From positions 1 through 11,380 of the forward strand of contig CAMLNH010000050.1 of assembly GCA_946481355.1 (NCBI GenBank): a DNA stretch of 11,380 bases, given 5' to 3'. Every line of letters begins with the position of its first letter. Position 1 is the first letter of the stretch. The notes beneath the pieces were generated by a model. It saw only the letters and a list, made by a program, of their open reading frames with translations. It had not been told where the DNA came from and did no database searches. Shown piece after piece: positions 1 to 7,502 of the stretch. Origin of the DNA: an uncultured Curvibacter sp. (GTDB lineage: Bacteria; Pseudomonadota; Gammaproteobacteria; Burkholderiales; Burkholderiaceae). The position numbers and the translations under genes were made by a program.

Positions 1-1
1 G

Positions 2-667
2 GTCTACCAGGCCAACGGCCAGGCCCTGGCCGAACGTGCACTGGCTGCCGCCTACCCCGTGCTGCAAGAGCTGCTGGGCGCTGACAGTTTTACCGAACTC
101 GCGCACGCCTTCTGGCACCGCCACCCCCCGCAGCATGGCGACATGAACCGCTGGGGTGCAGACCTGGCCGACTTCCTGCAGGCCGACGCGCAGCTGCAGG
201 AAGACCCCTACCTCCCCGACGTGGCCCGCCTCGAATGGGCCCTGCACGGCTGCGGCATGGCCGCCGACATGGAGGCCGACCCGGCCAGCTACGCCCGCCT
301 GCTGAGCGAGGACCCCACCACCCTGCTGCTGCGCCTGGCCCCAGGCTGCGCCGTGCTGCCCAGCGCCTGGCCCACCCTGTCCATCGTCCAGGCCCACCGG
401 CTGGGCACCGATCTGGAAGAAGCCGGCCGCCGCCTGCGCGCCGGCTGCGCCGAAACCGCCCTGCTCTGGCGCGCCGGCCTGCAGCCCCAGCTGCGCGCCG
501 CCCACGCTGGTGAAGCCGCCCTGCTGCAGGCCCTGGCCCAGGGCCAGACCCTGGGCACGGCCCTCGACGCGGCAGTCGCGCAGGCCCCGGACTTCGACTT
601 CAGCGCCTGGCTGCAAGACGCCGTGACCAGCGGTCTGCTGCTCGGCGTGCACACCCCCGAACACTGA
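2..667 (+). CDS. bufC: BufC/HvfC-family MNIO partner protein (DUF2063), 5' end cut by window edge
   Basis: The frame is open from base 2 to the TGA at 665-667, giving 221 residues; the real start lies upstream of the window. The first visible residues (VYQANG, then ALAAAYPVLQELLG, then a Pro-Pro pair and an FLQ segment) fit the N-terminal DUF2063 domain, whose usual pattern is Y-x-N, a 'yPvl..llG..F' stretch and a 'PP...D' turn. Proteins of this family (BufC, HvfC, GigB) pair with a DUF692 iron oxygenase (MNIO) and help it bind the precursor peptide; the old label 'putative DNA-binding domain' is misleading. By comparison with the family I estimate about 25-30 residues are missing. The next gene, a DoxX protein, begins 19 bp downstream, as in known bufferin and gig operons, so the matching precursor and bufB genes should lie just upstream of base 1. 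The very GC-rich, Ala/Leu-rich composition matches the neighbours. Confidence 0.85.
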   Translation, partial: VYQANGQALAERALAAAYPVLQELLGADSFTELAHAFWHRHPPQHGDMNRWGADLADFLQADAQLQEDPYLPDVARLEWALHGCGMAADMEADPASYARLLSEDPTTLLLRLAPGCAVLPSAWPTLSIVQAHRLGTDLEEAGRRLRAGCAETALLWRAGLQPQLRAAHAGEAALLQALAQGQTLGTALDAAVAQAPDFDFSAWLQDAVTSGLLLGVHTPEH

Positions 668-686
668 ACCCCAGCAGGAGACCCGC

Positions 687-1154
687 ATGGCCCCCGACAA
701 CTCCATCCCGGCCCGCCTGATCAAGCTCTACCGACAGGGCAGCCGCCTGCTGGACCATCTGCAACCGGCGGCAGCCCTGCTGGCCCGCCTCTATCTGGCC
801 CAGGTGTTTTTCCTCTCCGGGCTGACCAAGCTGCGCGACTGGGACACCACCCTGCTGCTCTTCACCGAGGAATACCAGGTGCCCCTGCTCTCGCCTGCCG
901 TGGCCGCCCTCCTGGGCACGGGTGGCGAGCTGTTGCTGCCCGCCCTGCTGCTGCCGGGCCTGCTCACGCGCTTTGCCGCGCTGGGCCTGTTTGTCGTGAA
1001 CGCCGTCGCCGTGTTGTCCCTGCCCGAGATCGCCCCGGCCGCGCTGCAGCAGCACATCCTTTGGGGCACCCTGGCGGCAGCCCTGGCCATCTTCGGCCCG
1101 CGCTGCTGGAGTGTGGATGCCTGGCTGGAGCGGCGCTGGCCTGGCGCAAAGTGA
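687..1154 (+). CDS. doxX: DoxX-family membrane protein, copy 1
   Basis: This 155-residue protein has four hydrophobic segments (about residues 28-48, 68-90, 92-112 and 121-138) and the DoxX-type stretch ARLYLAQVFFLSGLTKLRDW near residues 32-51. The ATG follows AGGAGA by a normal distance, and the gene lies 19 bp after bufC, so the two are translationally close and surely co-transcribed. DoxX proteins (GigT in the gold-induced gig operon) are regular members of bufferin-type operons, but their exact role there is not settled; a redox or quinone-linked function in the membrane is often assumed. By eye it is about two-thirds identical to the DoxX at 4471-4932, with shared blocks such as LLFTEEYQVPLL and SLPEIAPAALQQH. 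The two genes are therefore close paralogues, one per bufferin locus. Confidence 0.9.
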   Translation: MAPDNSIPARLIKLYRQGSRLLDHLQPAAALLARLYLAQVFFLSGLTKLRDWDTTLLLFTEEYQVPLLSPAVAALLGTGGELLLPALLLPGLLTRFAALGLFVVNAVAVLSLPEIAPAALQQHILWGTLAAALAIFGPRCWSVDAWLERRWPGAK

Positions 1155-1221
1155 AGGCCTGGGGTCTGCGGCGGACCACTATCGGCCAGGAGCGGTCGTT
1201 CGGTGTGGATGAGAGCGAGCG

Positions 1222-1860
1222 TCAGCGCGCGGGGCGCGTGCCCATGGCCGTGAGAACGCCCAAACCGATAAATGATGTTCCCGCGAGCCGGTTACCCCAG
1301 CGGCCACCCCATGCAGCCCGTCTCAGACGCGGTGCGACAAGACTTGCCGTTAGCACGTAGATGACGTCGGTGCAGCAAGCGATACCAACGAAAACACCAC
1401 CGAGCGCAAGGGTCTGCATCAACGGATTGCCGTGAGCGTCCATGAACTGCGGAAGGAAGGCGGCGAAGAACAAGGTGGTTTTTGGGTTCAGCAGCGCAAC
1501 CATGAAGCCATCTCGAAAGACACGCCGCAAGGGTTGCCCCAGCGTCTGCGGCGTTGCGTCGGCGACGGGTGACGCCGTTGTCCACATCCGGATGCCGAGA
1601 TACACGAGGTATGCGGCGCCGGCCCATTTCACTGCGGTGAACGCGGTCGATGAAACGGCAAACAAGGCGGCCAGCCCGAGCGCAGCTCCCAATGCATTGG
1701 AGAGGTTGCCAAGCGCGACGCCCAGCACGGATGCAAGACCGCATGCGCGACCTTGCGCCAAAGTACGGGCCACGATATAGACGACGGCGGGTCCGGGTGT
1801 GATAGCCAACACAAGGCTGGCACCCACAAAAGCCAGGAAAAGAGTCATCTCGGGAAGCAT
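1222..1860 (-). CDS. LysE/RhtB-family amino-acid exporter
   Basis: A 212-residue inner-membrane protein of the LysE/RhtB superfamily, which exports amino acids or related small metabolites; the substrate cannot be told from sequence. Family marks are the N-terminal LAFVGASLVLAITPGPAVVY segment with its 'TPGP' motif, the glycine-rich ALGNLSNALGAALGLAALFA helix, 'AGAAYLVYLGIRMW' and 'LLNPKTTLFFAAFLPQF', the usual order for the family. Length is typical. The frame stays open to 1974, but I choose the ATG at 1860 because GGAG lies 5 bases upstream and the protein then begins MLPEMTLFLAFVG as RhtB proteins do; the extra 38 residues are not family-like. Base composition is somewhat less GC-rich than the flanking genes, a weak hint of separate origin. 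It is divergent from the aldo/keto reductase and reads toward doxX copy 1. Confidence 0.88.
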   Translation of the reverse strand: MLPEMTLFLAFVGASLVLAITPGPAVVYIVARTLAQGRACGLASVLGVALGNLSNALGAALGLAALFAVSSTAFTAVKWAGAAYLVYLGIRMWTTASPVADATPQTLGQPLRRVFRDGFMVALLNPKTTLFFAAFLPQFMDAHGNPLMQTLALGGVFVGIACCTDVIYVLTASLVAPRLRRAAWGGRWGNRLAGTSFIGLGVLTAMGTRPAR

Positions 1861-1885
1861 ATGAACTCCAAATATTGAGGCGGAA

Positions 1886-1913
1886 AGTATCGCTGTACCG
1901 CCGCTATTTTCAA
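1886..1913 (-). promoter_or_regulatory. candidate sigma-70 promoter for the LysE-family gene
   Basis: On the minus strand TTGAAA (1913-1908) and GATACT (1891-1886) are separated by 16 bases. They match the -35 consensus at 5 of 6 positions and the -10 consensus at 4 of 6. They lie just upstream of the chosen ATG at 1860 and inside the alternative longer reading frame, which favours the shorter start. This is a pattern match only. Confidence 0.35.
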
Positions 1914-2017
1914 GGAACATCCTGCTGGCCTGCAATGAGGATGCAGCACCGCGTCTTGCAGGTGTGATTTCCAAGATCAGCTTCCGGGCAGAGGCAAGGT
2001 CGGCAATGGGTCGAAAA

Positions 2018-2053
2018 CTGCCCTTAACGGCAGGGCCACGATCTTTCTAGAAT
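2018..2053 (+). promoter_or_regulatory. candidate promoter with small inverted repeat ahead of the aldo/keto reductase
   Basis: TTAACG (2024-2029) and TAGAAT (2048-2053) are 18 bases apart and match sigma-70 elements at 4 of 6 and 5 of 6 positions. The predicted start, near 2060, leaves a leader of about 20 bases. The -35 element lies within the inverted repeat CTGCC-cttaac-GGCAG (2018-2033), which could be an operator, but no regulator gene is adjacent. The rest of the 1861-2080 intergenic region shows nothing else I can support. Confidence 0.35.
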
Positions 2054-2080
2054 CACACGGAGCTTTCAGACAGGGCATCC

Positions 2081-3079
<999 letters not shown>

Positions 3080-3089
3080 GCCCAAGCCC

Positions 3090-3731
3090 TCACCAGCGCA
3101 ACACGCGCGGCCCCAGCCAGGCTCCCAGGGCGGCGGGGATCAGCATGCCGGCCACGTACCAGACAGCCAGAAACGGCGCTTCCAGTTCCGGGCAATGCAA
3201 GGCATAGACCACGGCCCCCACGGCGCCGGCGAGCAGGCCTGCGCAGGCACCGGCCAGGCCGAGCCGCGTGGGCGCCAGGCCCTGGACGGCCCACAGCACC
3301 GCGGCAAACACCGGGCTAGACACCAGGGCGATGTTGAAGGCGCAGACTTTCCAGGTGGCGCCCAGAACGAGCTCGGAGCGCTGATCCGGCTGCGCCTGCA
3401 CCAGGGCCCAGGCCGCCATCAGCAGCACGGCCAGCCAGGGCAGGACCAGCCCCAGCCAGGCGGCACCGGGGCGCATGCCGGGGTGGGACAGGCGCAGCAG
3501 CAGCAGCAGGGCGGCCGCGGCGACCAGGCCGGGGAAAACCAGCTTGACCCAGAACATGGGCAGCGCGGCAGCCTGGCGCAGATCCGCGCGCACCCCGTAG
3601 CCCAGGGCCAGCAGCAGCAGGGCTCCAACGACGCCCCACAACAAAGCGGCGCGCATGCGCCGGGCGGCCACATTGCCGGGCACGGGCTCGACACCTGTGG
3701 CCAGCATGGTGATCAGATCGTCAGTTTTCAC
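3090..3731 (-). CDS. nrsF: DUF1109 membrane anti-sigma factor, NrsF type
   Basis: A 213-residue inner-membrane protein with a short N-terminal cytosolic part ([17 protein letters not shown]) and six predicted transmembrane helices at about 28-47, 58-80, 90-111, 127-149, 156-178 and 187-205, the layout of DUF1109/NrsF proteins. In Caulobacter NrsF holds SigF inactive until chromate, cadmium or similar stress, and two conserved cysteines (131 and 181 as I recall) are needed. Here Cys130 (in ATWKVCAFN) and Cys180 (in [11 protein letters not shown]) fall at almost exactly those positions; a third, Cys163, lies within a helix. The start is GTG, preceded by AGGAG, and overlaps the sigma-factor stop codon as GTGA, so the two are translationally coupled. 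This pairing is itself strong evidence for the assignment. Confidence 0.88.
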   Translation of the reverse strand: MKTDDLITMLATGVEPVPGNVAARRMRAALLWGVVGALLLLALGYGVRADLRQAAALPMFWVKLVFPGLVAAAALLLLLRLSHPGMRPGAAWLGLVLPWLAVLLMAAWALVQAQPDQRSELVLGATWKVCAFNIALVSSPVFAAVLWAVQGLAPTRLGLAGACAGLLAGAVGAVVYALHCPELEAPFLAVWYVAGMLIPAALGAWLGPRVLRW

Positions 3732-4291
3732 AAGGGGCTCCTCAGGAGTGCCGTCAGGGCTTTCAGACCGCGGTGCACACCCACCTTGACGGCCGACTCG
3801 GACATGCCGGTCACCTGAGCCGTTTCGATGACGGACAGTCCCTGCAGCTTCATGTGCACGATCGGCAGGCGCTGCCCGTCGGGCAGCTGGGCCAGCAGCC
3901 GGTCCAGGTCGCGCCGGGCATCGGCGGCATCGGTGTCGCTGGCGGCAAACACAGCGAGCTCGTCGTCCAGGGGGTCGTTGAGGACTTCACGCGTGGCGCG
4001 CGAGCGCAGCAGGTCGATCATCTTGTAGCGCGCCATGGCGTGCACCCAGGCCGTCAGCGGCAGCGTGCGGTGGTAGGTGTGGCGCTGGCCATGGACTGCG
4101 ATCAGCGTTTCTTGCACAAGGTCCTCGACTTCATCAGGCAGGGATGCCAGGCGACGCCGGAAATAGGCGCGCAGATGCGAACTCAGGTCTTGCAGGAAGA
4201 CCTGGTAAGCCTTTGCGTCGCCGTCCAGGCCCGAAAGGAAGAGGGTGCGCAAGCGCTCCTCGCTTGCCTTCAGGCGCGTCGCAACTGACAT
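3728..4291 (-). CDS. sigF: ECF sigma factor, SigF/ECF16 type
   Basis: A 187-residue RNA polymerase sigma factor. Sigma region 2 runs from about residue 14 to 95 and contains [23 protein letters not shown] and the [10 protein letters not shown] stretch that contacts the -10 element. Region 4, the helix-turn-helix that reads the -35 element, covers roughly residues 130-185 ([34 protein letters not shown]). The frame can be opened at ATG 4312, but that codon lies inside the gene's own predicted promoter (its first bases are spacer and -10 element), so I choose the second ATG at 4291; the predicted transcription start then falls within a few bases of it, giving a leaderless or nearly leaderless message. 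It overlaps the anti-sigma gene by 4 bp. ECF16-type sigma factors are characteristically paired with DUF1109 proteins, and Caulobacter SigF controls bufferin genes, matching this neighbourhood. Confidence 0.88.
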   Translation of the reverse strand: MSVATRLKASEERLRTLFLSGLDGDAKAYQVFLQDLSSHLRAYFRRRLASLPDEVEDLVQETLIAVHGQRHTYHRTLPLTAWVHAMARYKMIDLLRSRATREVLNDPLDDELAVFAASDTDAADARRDLDRLLAQLPDGQRLPIVHMKLQGLSVIETAQVTGMSESAVKVGVHRGLKALTALLRSPL

Positions 4292-4300
4292 GTCTGTTTC

Positions 4301-4328
4301 TATTCGTTGCATGGAGCCGATCGGTTAC
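4301..4328 (-). promoter_or_regulatory. SigF-type promoter of sigF-nrsF (autoregulatory)
   Basis: On the minus strand GTAACC (4328-4323), a 16-base spacer (4322-4307) and CGAATA (4306-4301). This matches the GTAACC / CGAA elements I recall for Caulobacter SigF. The same arrangement recurs twice more in this locus with identical spacing, and TGTAACCGATCGG is shared exactly with the bufA promoter. It implies positive autoregulation once NrsF is inactivated. Confidence 0.85.
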
Positions 4329-4365
4329 ACCACCACAAACAATTTCCCGGATTGTGCCCAAGCCT

Positions 4366-4393
4366 GTAACTTGCGGGCCGTTCCTTGCGAACT
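4366..4393 (+). promoter_or_regulatory. SigF-type promoter of doxX copy 2
   Basis: GTAACT (4366-4371), a 16-base spacer (4372-4387) and CGAACT (4388-4393). It differs from the bufA -35 element by one base and has the same -10 sequence, CGAACTA. Transcription would begin near 4400, leaving a leader of about 70 bases to the GTG at 4471. Together with the minus-strand promoter at 4301-4328 it makes the sigF/doxX gap a divergent control region. The remaining leader (4400-4470) shows no other element I can support. Confidence 0.8.
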
Positions 4394-4470
4394 AGCAGCA
4401 TGAGGGGTTCGTCCAGGTGCCTGCCTGAACCGACGCCGCCCCGACCACCCAGGACCAGAACGGGGGACCC

Positions 4471-4932
4471 GTGCAGATCACACAACTCATCAACCGATGC
4501 CAGGCCTGGTTTGCCGGGCCCGTCGCCGCGCTCAATGCCTTGCAACCGGTGGCGGCGCTGCTGGCGCGGCTCTACATCGCCCAGGTCTTCTTCTCTTCCG
4601 GTCTGACCAAGATCCGCGACTGGGAAACCACGGTCCTGCTGTTCACGGAAGAGTATCAGGTCCCCCTGCTGCCGCCCGAGCTGGCGGCCTGTATGGGCAC
4701 CGGGGGCGAACTGCTGCTGCCGGTGCTGCTGGTTCTGGGCCTGGGCGGGCGCTTCGCCGCGCTGGGCCTGACGGTCGTCAACGCGGTGGCGGTGATCTCC
4801 CTGCCGGAGATAGCACCGGCCGCCCTGCAGCAGCATGTCTTCTGGGGTTCGCTGCTGGCGGGCATCGCCATCTACGGCCCGGGACGTCTGTCGCTGGACG
4901 CCTGGCTGCCGCGCCTGTTGCAGCCTCGCTGA
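4471..4932 (+). CDS. doxX: DoxX-family membrane protein, copy 2
   Basis: A 153-residue DoxX protein with four hydrophobic segments (about residues 26-44, 62-84, 87-107 and 117-133), including ARLYIAQVFFSSGLTKIRDW, and a short C-terminal tail. It begins with GTG, preceded by a GGGGGA purine run that can serve as ribosome binding site; no ATG in frame is better placed. By eye roughly two-thirds of residues match the copy at 687-1154, with divergence mostly in the first 25 residues. It is the first gene in this locus rather than the last, so gene order differs from the other operon and from gig operons, and it has its own SigF-type promoter. A second such promoter begins 18 bp after its stop codon, so doxX and bufA can be transcribed separately or together. 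Its biochemical role in bufferin systems is not established. Confidence 0.88.
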   Translation: MQITQLINRCQAWFAGPVAALNALQPVAALLARLYIAQVFFSSGLTKIRDWETTVLLFTEEYQVPLLPPELAACMGTGGELLLPVLLVLGLGGRFAALGLTVVNAVAVISLPEIAPAALQQHVFWGSLLAGIAIYGPGRLSLDAWLPRLLQPR

Positions 4933-4950
4933 GTTTTTTTCCGCCCCGCT

Positions 4951-4978
4951 GTAACCGATCGGGCCCCCACGACGAACT
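4951..4978 (+). promoter_or_regulatory. SigF-type promoter of the bufA / bufB-bufC unit
   Basis: GTAACC (4951-4956), a 16-base spacer (4957-4972) and CGAACT (4973-4978). The start of transcription should lie near 4984-4986, leaving a leader of about 87 bases before the bufA ATG. The -35 element and the following GATCGG are identical to those of the sigF promoter. Confidence 0.85.
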
Positions 4979-5029
4979 AAGCAACAGGTCGCAAGCACGG
5001 GATCAACACCCAGGCGCACCGACCTGCTT
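4979..5029 (+). other. possible stem-loop in the bufA leader
   Basis: CAGGTCG (4985-4991) pairs perfectly with CGACCTG (5020-5026). AAG (4979-4981) and CTT (5027-5029) could extend the stem past a CAA bulge, though those first bases may precede the transcription start. The loop of 28 bases is large and the element may be a chance pairing. If real it would sit at the very 5' end of the bufA message, where it could protect an abundant transcript. Confidence 0.3.
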
Positions 5030-5071
5030 TCCGGCATGTCTCATCCATCCACTTCTATCGGAGCAACACCC

Positions 5072-5365
5072 ATGGTTTCCACGCAACTCAAGACGAGCTC
5101 TTCTTTTGCCCTGACGGCGGCCCTGCTGGCCCTGTCGGCATCGGCCATCGCCGCCACGCCCCCGGCCGGTTCCACGGGCAAGGCCATCAGCGCCAACGAC
5201 AAGGTGCATTGCTACAACGTGACCGAGTGCAAGGGCCAGAACGACTGCAAGACCAGCGCCAATGCCTGCAAGGGCCAGGGCGCCTGCAAGGGCCAGGGCT
5301 TCAAGTCCATGGCCGCTGCCGCCTGCCTGAAGGGCAATGGCGTGATCGGCGACCTCAAGGGCTAA
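5072..5365 (+). CDS. bufA: bufferin-type Cys-rich secreted precursor peptide (BufA-like)
   Basis: The 97-residue product has a Sec signal peptide (MVSTQLKTSSS, a hydrophobic run FALTAALLALSASAI, and a likely cut after AIAA near residue 28). The mature part of about 69 residues carries six cysteines in short repeats: VHCYNV, TECKGQN, DCKTSAN, ACKGQG, ACKGQGF and, further on, AACLKGN. Bufferins are precursors whose cysteines are oxidised by an MNIO enzyme before export to the periplasm, where they bind copper. The CYxV...GxND-C part recalls BufA1 (DUF2282) and the CKGQ repeats recall the BufA2 group, so I leave the subtype open. I choose the ATG at 5072 because GGAG lies 8 bases upstream and the signal peptide then has normal length; an upstream in-frame ATG at 5036 has no ribosome site. 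It is followed by two hairpins and then the modifying-enzyme gene. Confidence 0.85.
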   Translation: MVSTQLKTSSSFALTAALLALSASAIAATPPAGSTGKAISANDKVHCYNVTECKGQNDCKTSANACKGQGACKGQGFKSMAAAACLKGNGVIGDLKG

Positions 5366-5375
5366 GCCAGCCGCA

Positions 5376-5400
5376 TCAGGACGCCCCAAGGGCGTCCTGA
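5376..5400 (+). terminator. strong hairpin just after bufA
   Basis: A perfect 11-bp stem, TCAGGACGCCC (5376-5386) with GGGCGTCCTGA (5390-5400), closed by a 3-base CAA loop, beginning 10 bp after the bufA stop. It is followed by AAAA, not T residues, so it is not a classical terminator by itself. It may stabilise the 3' end of the bufA message. Confidence 0.6.
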
Positions 5401-5443
5401 AAAGCAGAGCGTTTTGGCGTCACCGCCAGGCCGCTCTGCTTTT
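5400..5443 (+). terminator. probable leaky intrinsic terminator between bufA and bufB-bufC
   Basis: AAAAGCAGAGCG (5400-5411) is perfectly complementary to CGCTCTGCTTTT (5432-5443), and the loop holds a smaller stem, TGGCG/CGCCA (5415-5428). The GC-rich 8-bp core followed at once by TTTT (5440-5443) is a terminator form, weak because the T run is short. The next gene's ATG is 3 bp further on and has no promoter of its own in view, so read-through must occur. Confidence 0.6.
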
Positions 5444-5445
5444 CA

Positions 5446-7161
5446 ATGCTGCCTCGCATGCCAGAACTCAAACCCGCCTCCGCCCCCTCCCTGGCCCGTA
5501 CCGGTCTGGGGTTTGGTCTGGGCCTGCGCACGCCGCACTACAACGATTTCCTGAGCGCCCCACAGCCCCTGGACTGGCTGGAGATCATCAGCGACAACTT
5601 TCTGGTGGACGGCGGCAAGCCCCTGGTGATGCTGGAACGCATCCGGCGCGACTACCCCATGGCCATGCATGGCGTGGCCATGTCCATCGGCGCAGCCGAG
5701 GGTGTGGATGTGGCCTATCTGCGCCGCGTGAAGGCCCTGGCCGACCGCATCGAGCCCCTGTGGGTGTCGGACCACCTGTGCTGGACGGGCACACCGCCGC
5801 AGCACCTGCATGACCTCTACCCCCTACCCTACACCGACGAGGCGGCGCGCCATGTGATCGAACAGATCCGGCGGGCGCAGGACATCCTGCAGCGCCGGCT
5901 GGTGCTGGAAAACGTGTCCAGCTACATCGACTTCAAACACAACGCCGCGAGCGAGTGGCAGTTTCTGGCCCACATCGCCGAGGCGGCCGATTGCCTGCTG
6001 CTGGTCGACGTCAACAACATCTACGTGAGCAGCGTCAACCACGGCTTTGACCCCATGACGTATCTGCACGCCCTGCCGGCCCGGCGCGTGCAGCAGATGC
6101 ACCTGGCAGGGCATTCCGACAACGGCGGCTACATCATCGACACCCACGACCACCCGGTGGCGCAGCCGGTCTGGGAGCTGTACGCACAAGCCTGCCGCCT
6201 GTACGGCCCGGTGCCCACCATGATCGAGCGCGATGACGACATTCCGGCGCTGGGCGTGCTGCTGGACGAACTCGCCATCGCGCGGCGCATGGCCGACGAG
6301 GTGGCGTTGGAGTCGCTGCCGGGCGGGCCCGCCACCTCCGCCAGCCCCCTTGCGGATGCAGATGCACCTGCCGACACACCGCAAGCGCCGCCGCTGCTGC
6401 AACTGCAGCGCAGCCTGGCGAGCTACATCCTGGACCGACCCGCAACAGAGGCACCCCCGGTGTCCGCCTGGATCCGCACGCCGCCGGGTGTTGATACCGC
6501 CCAGCGCCTGGGCATCTACCACAACGCCTACCGCGCCCGTCTGGCCGAGGTGCTGGCAGAGAGCTTCGAAAAGACCTGTCTCTACATGGGCTCGGACGCG
6601 TTCGAGCAGGACGCCCGGGCCTTTGCGGTCAGCCATCCGCCGGCGGTGCGCAATCTGGCGCATTACGGCGCAGACTTTGTGGCCTATCTGGCCGCGCTCT
6701 ACCCGGGCAACCCCGAGCTGCGGGAACTGGCCCAGCTCGACTGGGACCTGCGCACCACCTTCGACGAGGCCGACGCCCCGGCGCTGGACGCGCAGGCCGC
6801 CGGCGCCCAGGAGGCGGCGCTCTGGCTGAACCGCACCCAGCCGCTGCACCCCAGCCTGAAGCTGCGCAGCATCCGCAGCAATGTGGTCCAGATCTGGCAG
6901 GCGATTCACCAGGACCAGGACGTCCCGGCCGCGGTCCAGCGCGACGAGCCCGGCACCCTGCTGGTCTGGCGCAAAGCCCTGCTGCCGCACTTCCAGACCC
7001 TGGAGCCCGACCAGGCCGCCTTCATCCGATCGCTGTCCCAGGGCCGCTCCATCGAGGCAACCTGCACTGAGCTGGCCGGCACCGACGTCCTGCCCGAGCC
7101 GCAACGCCTGGCAGCCTGGCTGCAGACCTGGCTGGAAGAGGGCTGGTTACGCGCGGCCTGA
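5446..7161 (+). CDS. MNIO peptide-modifying oxygenase fused to its DUF2063 partner (BufB-BufC fusion)
   Basis: A 571-residue two-domain protein. Residues about 22-288 are a complete DUF692/MNIO domain, the multinuclear iron-dependent oxidase that converts precursor cysteines. Candidate iron ligands are E46 (LEIISDN), H75 (MHG), D109/H110 (SDHLCW), E155 (LENVSSY), D188 (VDVNN), H219 and H223 (MHLAGH), D232/H234/H236 (DTHDH) and E261 (MIERDDD). A linker rich in Ala, Pro and Asp (about 289-315) joins it to a DUF2063/BufC domain (about 316-571), recognisable by [12 protein letters not shown], the [15 protein letters not shown] segment and the C-terminal [11 protein letters not shown]. These are normally separate neighbouring genes (bufB, bufC). 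No stop or frameshift is visible at the joint, so the fusion looks functional. The start is uncertain: ATG at 5446 or 5458, neither with a clear ribosome site, 3 or 15 bp after the hairpin's T run. Its substrate should be the BufA-like peptide encoded upstream. Confidence 0.9.
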   Translation: MLPRMPELKPASAPSLARTGLGFGLGLRTPHYNDFLSAPQPLDWLEIISDNFLVDGGKPLVMLERIRRDYPMAMHGVAMSIGAAEGVDVAYLRRVKALADRIEPLWVSDHLCWTGTPPQHLHDLYPLPYTDEAARHVIEQIRRAQDILQRRLVLENVSSYIDFKHNAASEWQFLAHIAEAADCLLLVDVNNIYVSSVNHGFDPMTYLHALPARRVQQMHLAGHSDNGGYIIDTHDHPVAQPVWELYAQACRLYGPVPTMIERDDDIPALGVLLDELAIARRMADEVALESLPGGPATSASPLADADAPADTPQAPPLLQLQRSLASYILDRPATEAPPVSAWIRTPPGVDTAQRLGIYHNAYRARLAEVLAESFEKTCLYMGSDAFEQDARAFAVSHPPAVRNLAHYGADFVAYLAALYPGNPELRELAQLDWDLRTTFDEADAPALDAQAAGAQEAALWLNRTQPLHPSLKLRSIRSNVVQIWQAIHQDQDVPAAVQRDEPGTLLVWRKALLPHFQTLEPDQAAFIRSLSQGRSIEATCTELAGTDVLPEPQRLAAWLQTWLEEGWLRAA

Positions 7162-7255
7162 AGTCAACGGTCTCGCCCGGTCCCGGTCGGGGGCCGGATC
7201 TATTGAGGCCGGCAGCACCGTGGGGCGATTGCAGATACAAAAGCCAGGGGACAAC

Positions 7256-7451
7256 CGTATCGTGGCCGTGGGCACGACCATCCGCACGCTCGAATCCTGA
7301 GCCGAGACGGGGCAGACCAGCGGCGCTCATGATGCTGGTGAGCGCCTTTGCGGGCTACGAACACATCATGGGGTTGTACCGGCATGCGATTGAACAGCGC
7401 TACCGGTTTTTCAGTTATGAGGATGCGATGGTGTTGCAACTGGCCAAGTAG
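7256..7451 (+). pseudogene. queA: decayed C-terminal fragment of queA (tRNA ribosyltransferase-isomerase)
   Basis: Two pieces of QueA, the enzyme that adds the epoxyqueuosine side chain to tRNA, lie in different frames. [14 protein letters not shown] followed by TGA (7256-7300) matches the family's 'vAVGTTsvRtLEsa' motif with a residue lost. [20 protein letters not shown], continuing [13 protein letters not shown] to a stop (7326-7451), matches its C-terminal end. About 50-60 residues normally between them are missing, and the first 200 or more residues are absent. This is a partial copy left by duplication or rearrangement; a working queA should exist elsewhere. The flanking 7162-7255 shows no recognisable gene. 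Confidence 0.75.
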
Positions 7452-7502
7452 CTTTGCAAACTTCTTGGCTCCACCGCAGAAAAATGTTTGTGAATCCGAC
7501 GC

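Noticed and set aside
1290..1295. GTAACC on the minus strand inside the LysE-family gene
   Set aside because: There is no CGAA element 16 bases downstream.
4400..4606. A Pro/Arg-rich small frame starting near the doxX transcription start and overlapping doxX
   Set aside because: The frame runs through doxX as an ordinary shadow, lacks a ribosome site, and has no CXXC or other metal-sensing leader-peptide motif.
5036..5071. Earlier ATG for bufA adding 12 residues
   Set aside because: It has no ribosome binding site, while the ATG at 5072 has GGAG and gives a normal signal peptide.
5824..7104. A 426-codon open frame on the minus strand inside the bufB-bufC fusion
   Set aside because: It is antisense to a gene with clear catalytic motifs and has the low-complexity Gly/Gln/Val/His pattern of a GC-rich shadow frame.
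7145..7150. GTAACC on the minus strand near the end of the bufB-bufC fusion
   Set aside because: There is no CGAA at the correct spacing, and it would read antisense into the gene.
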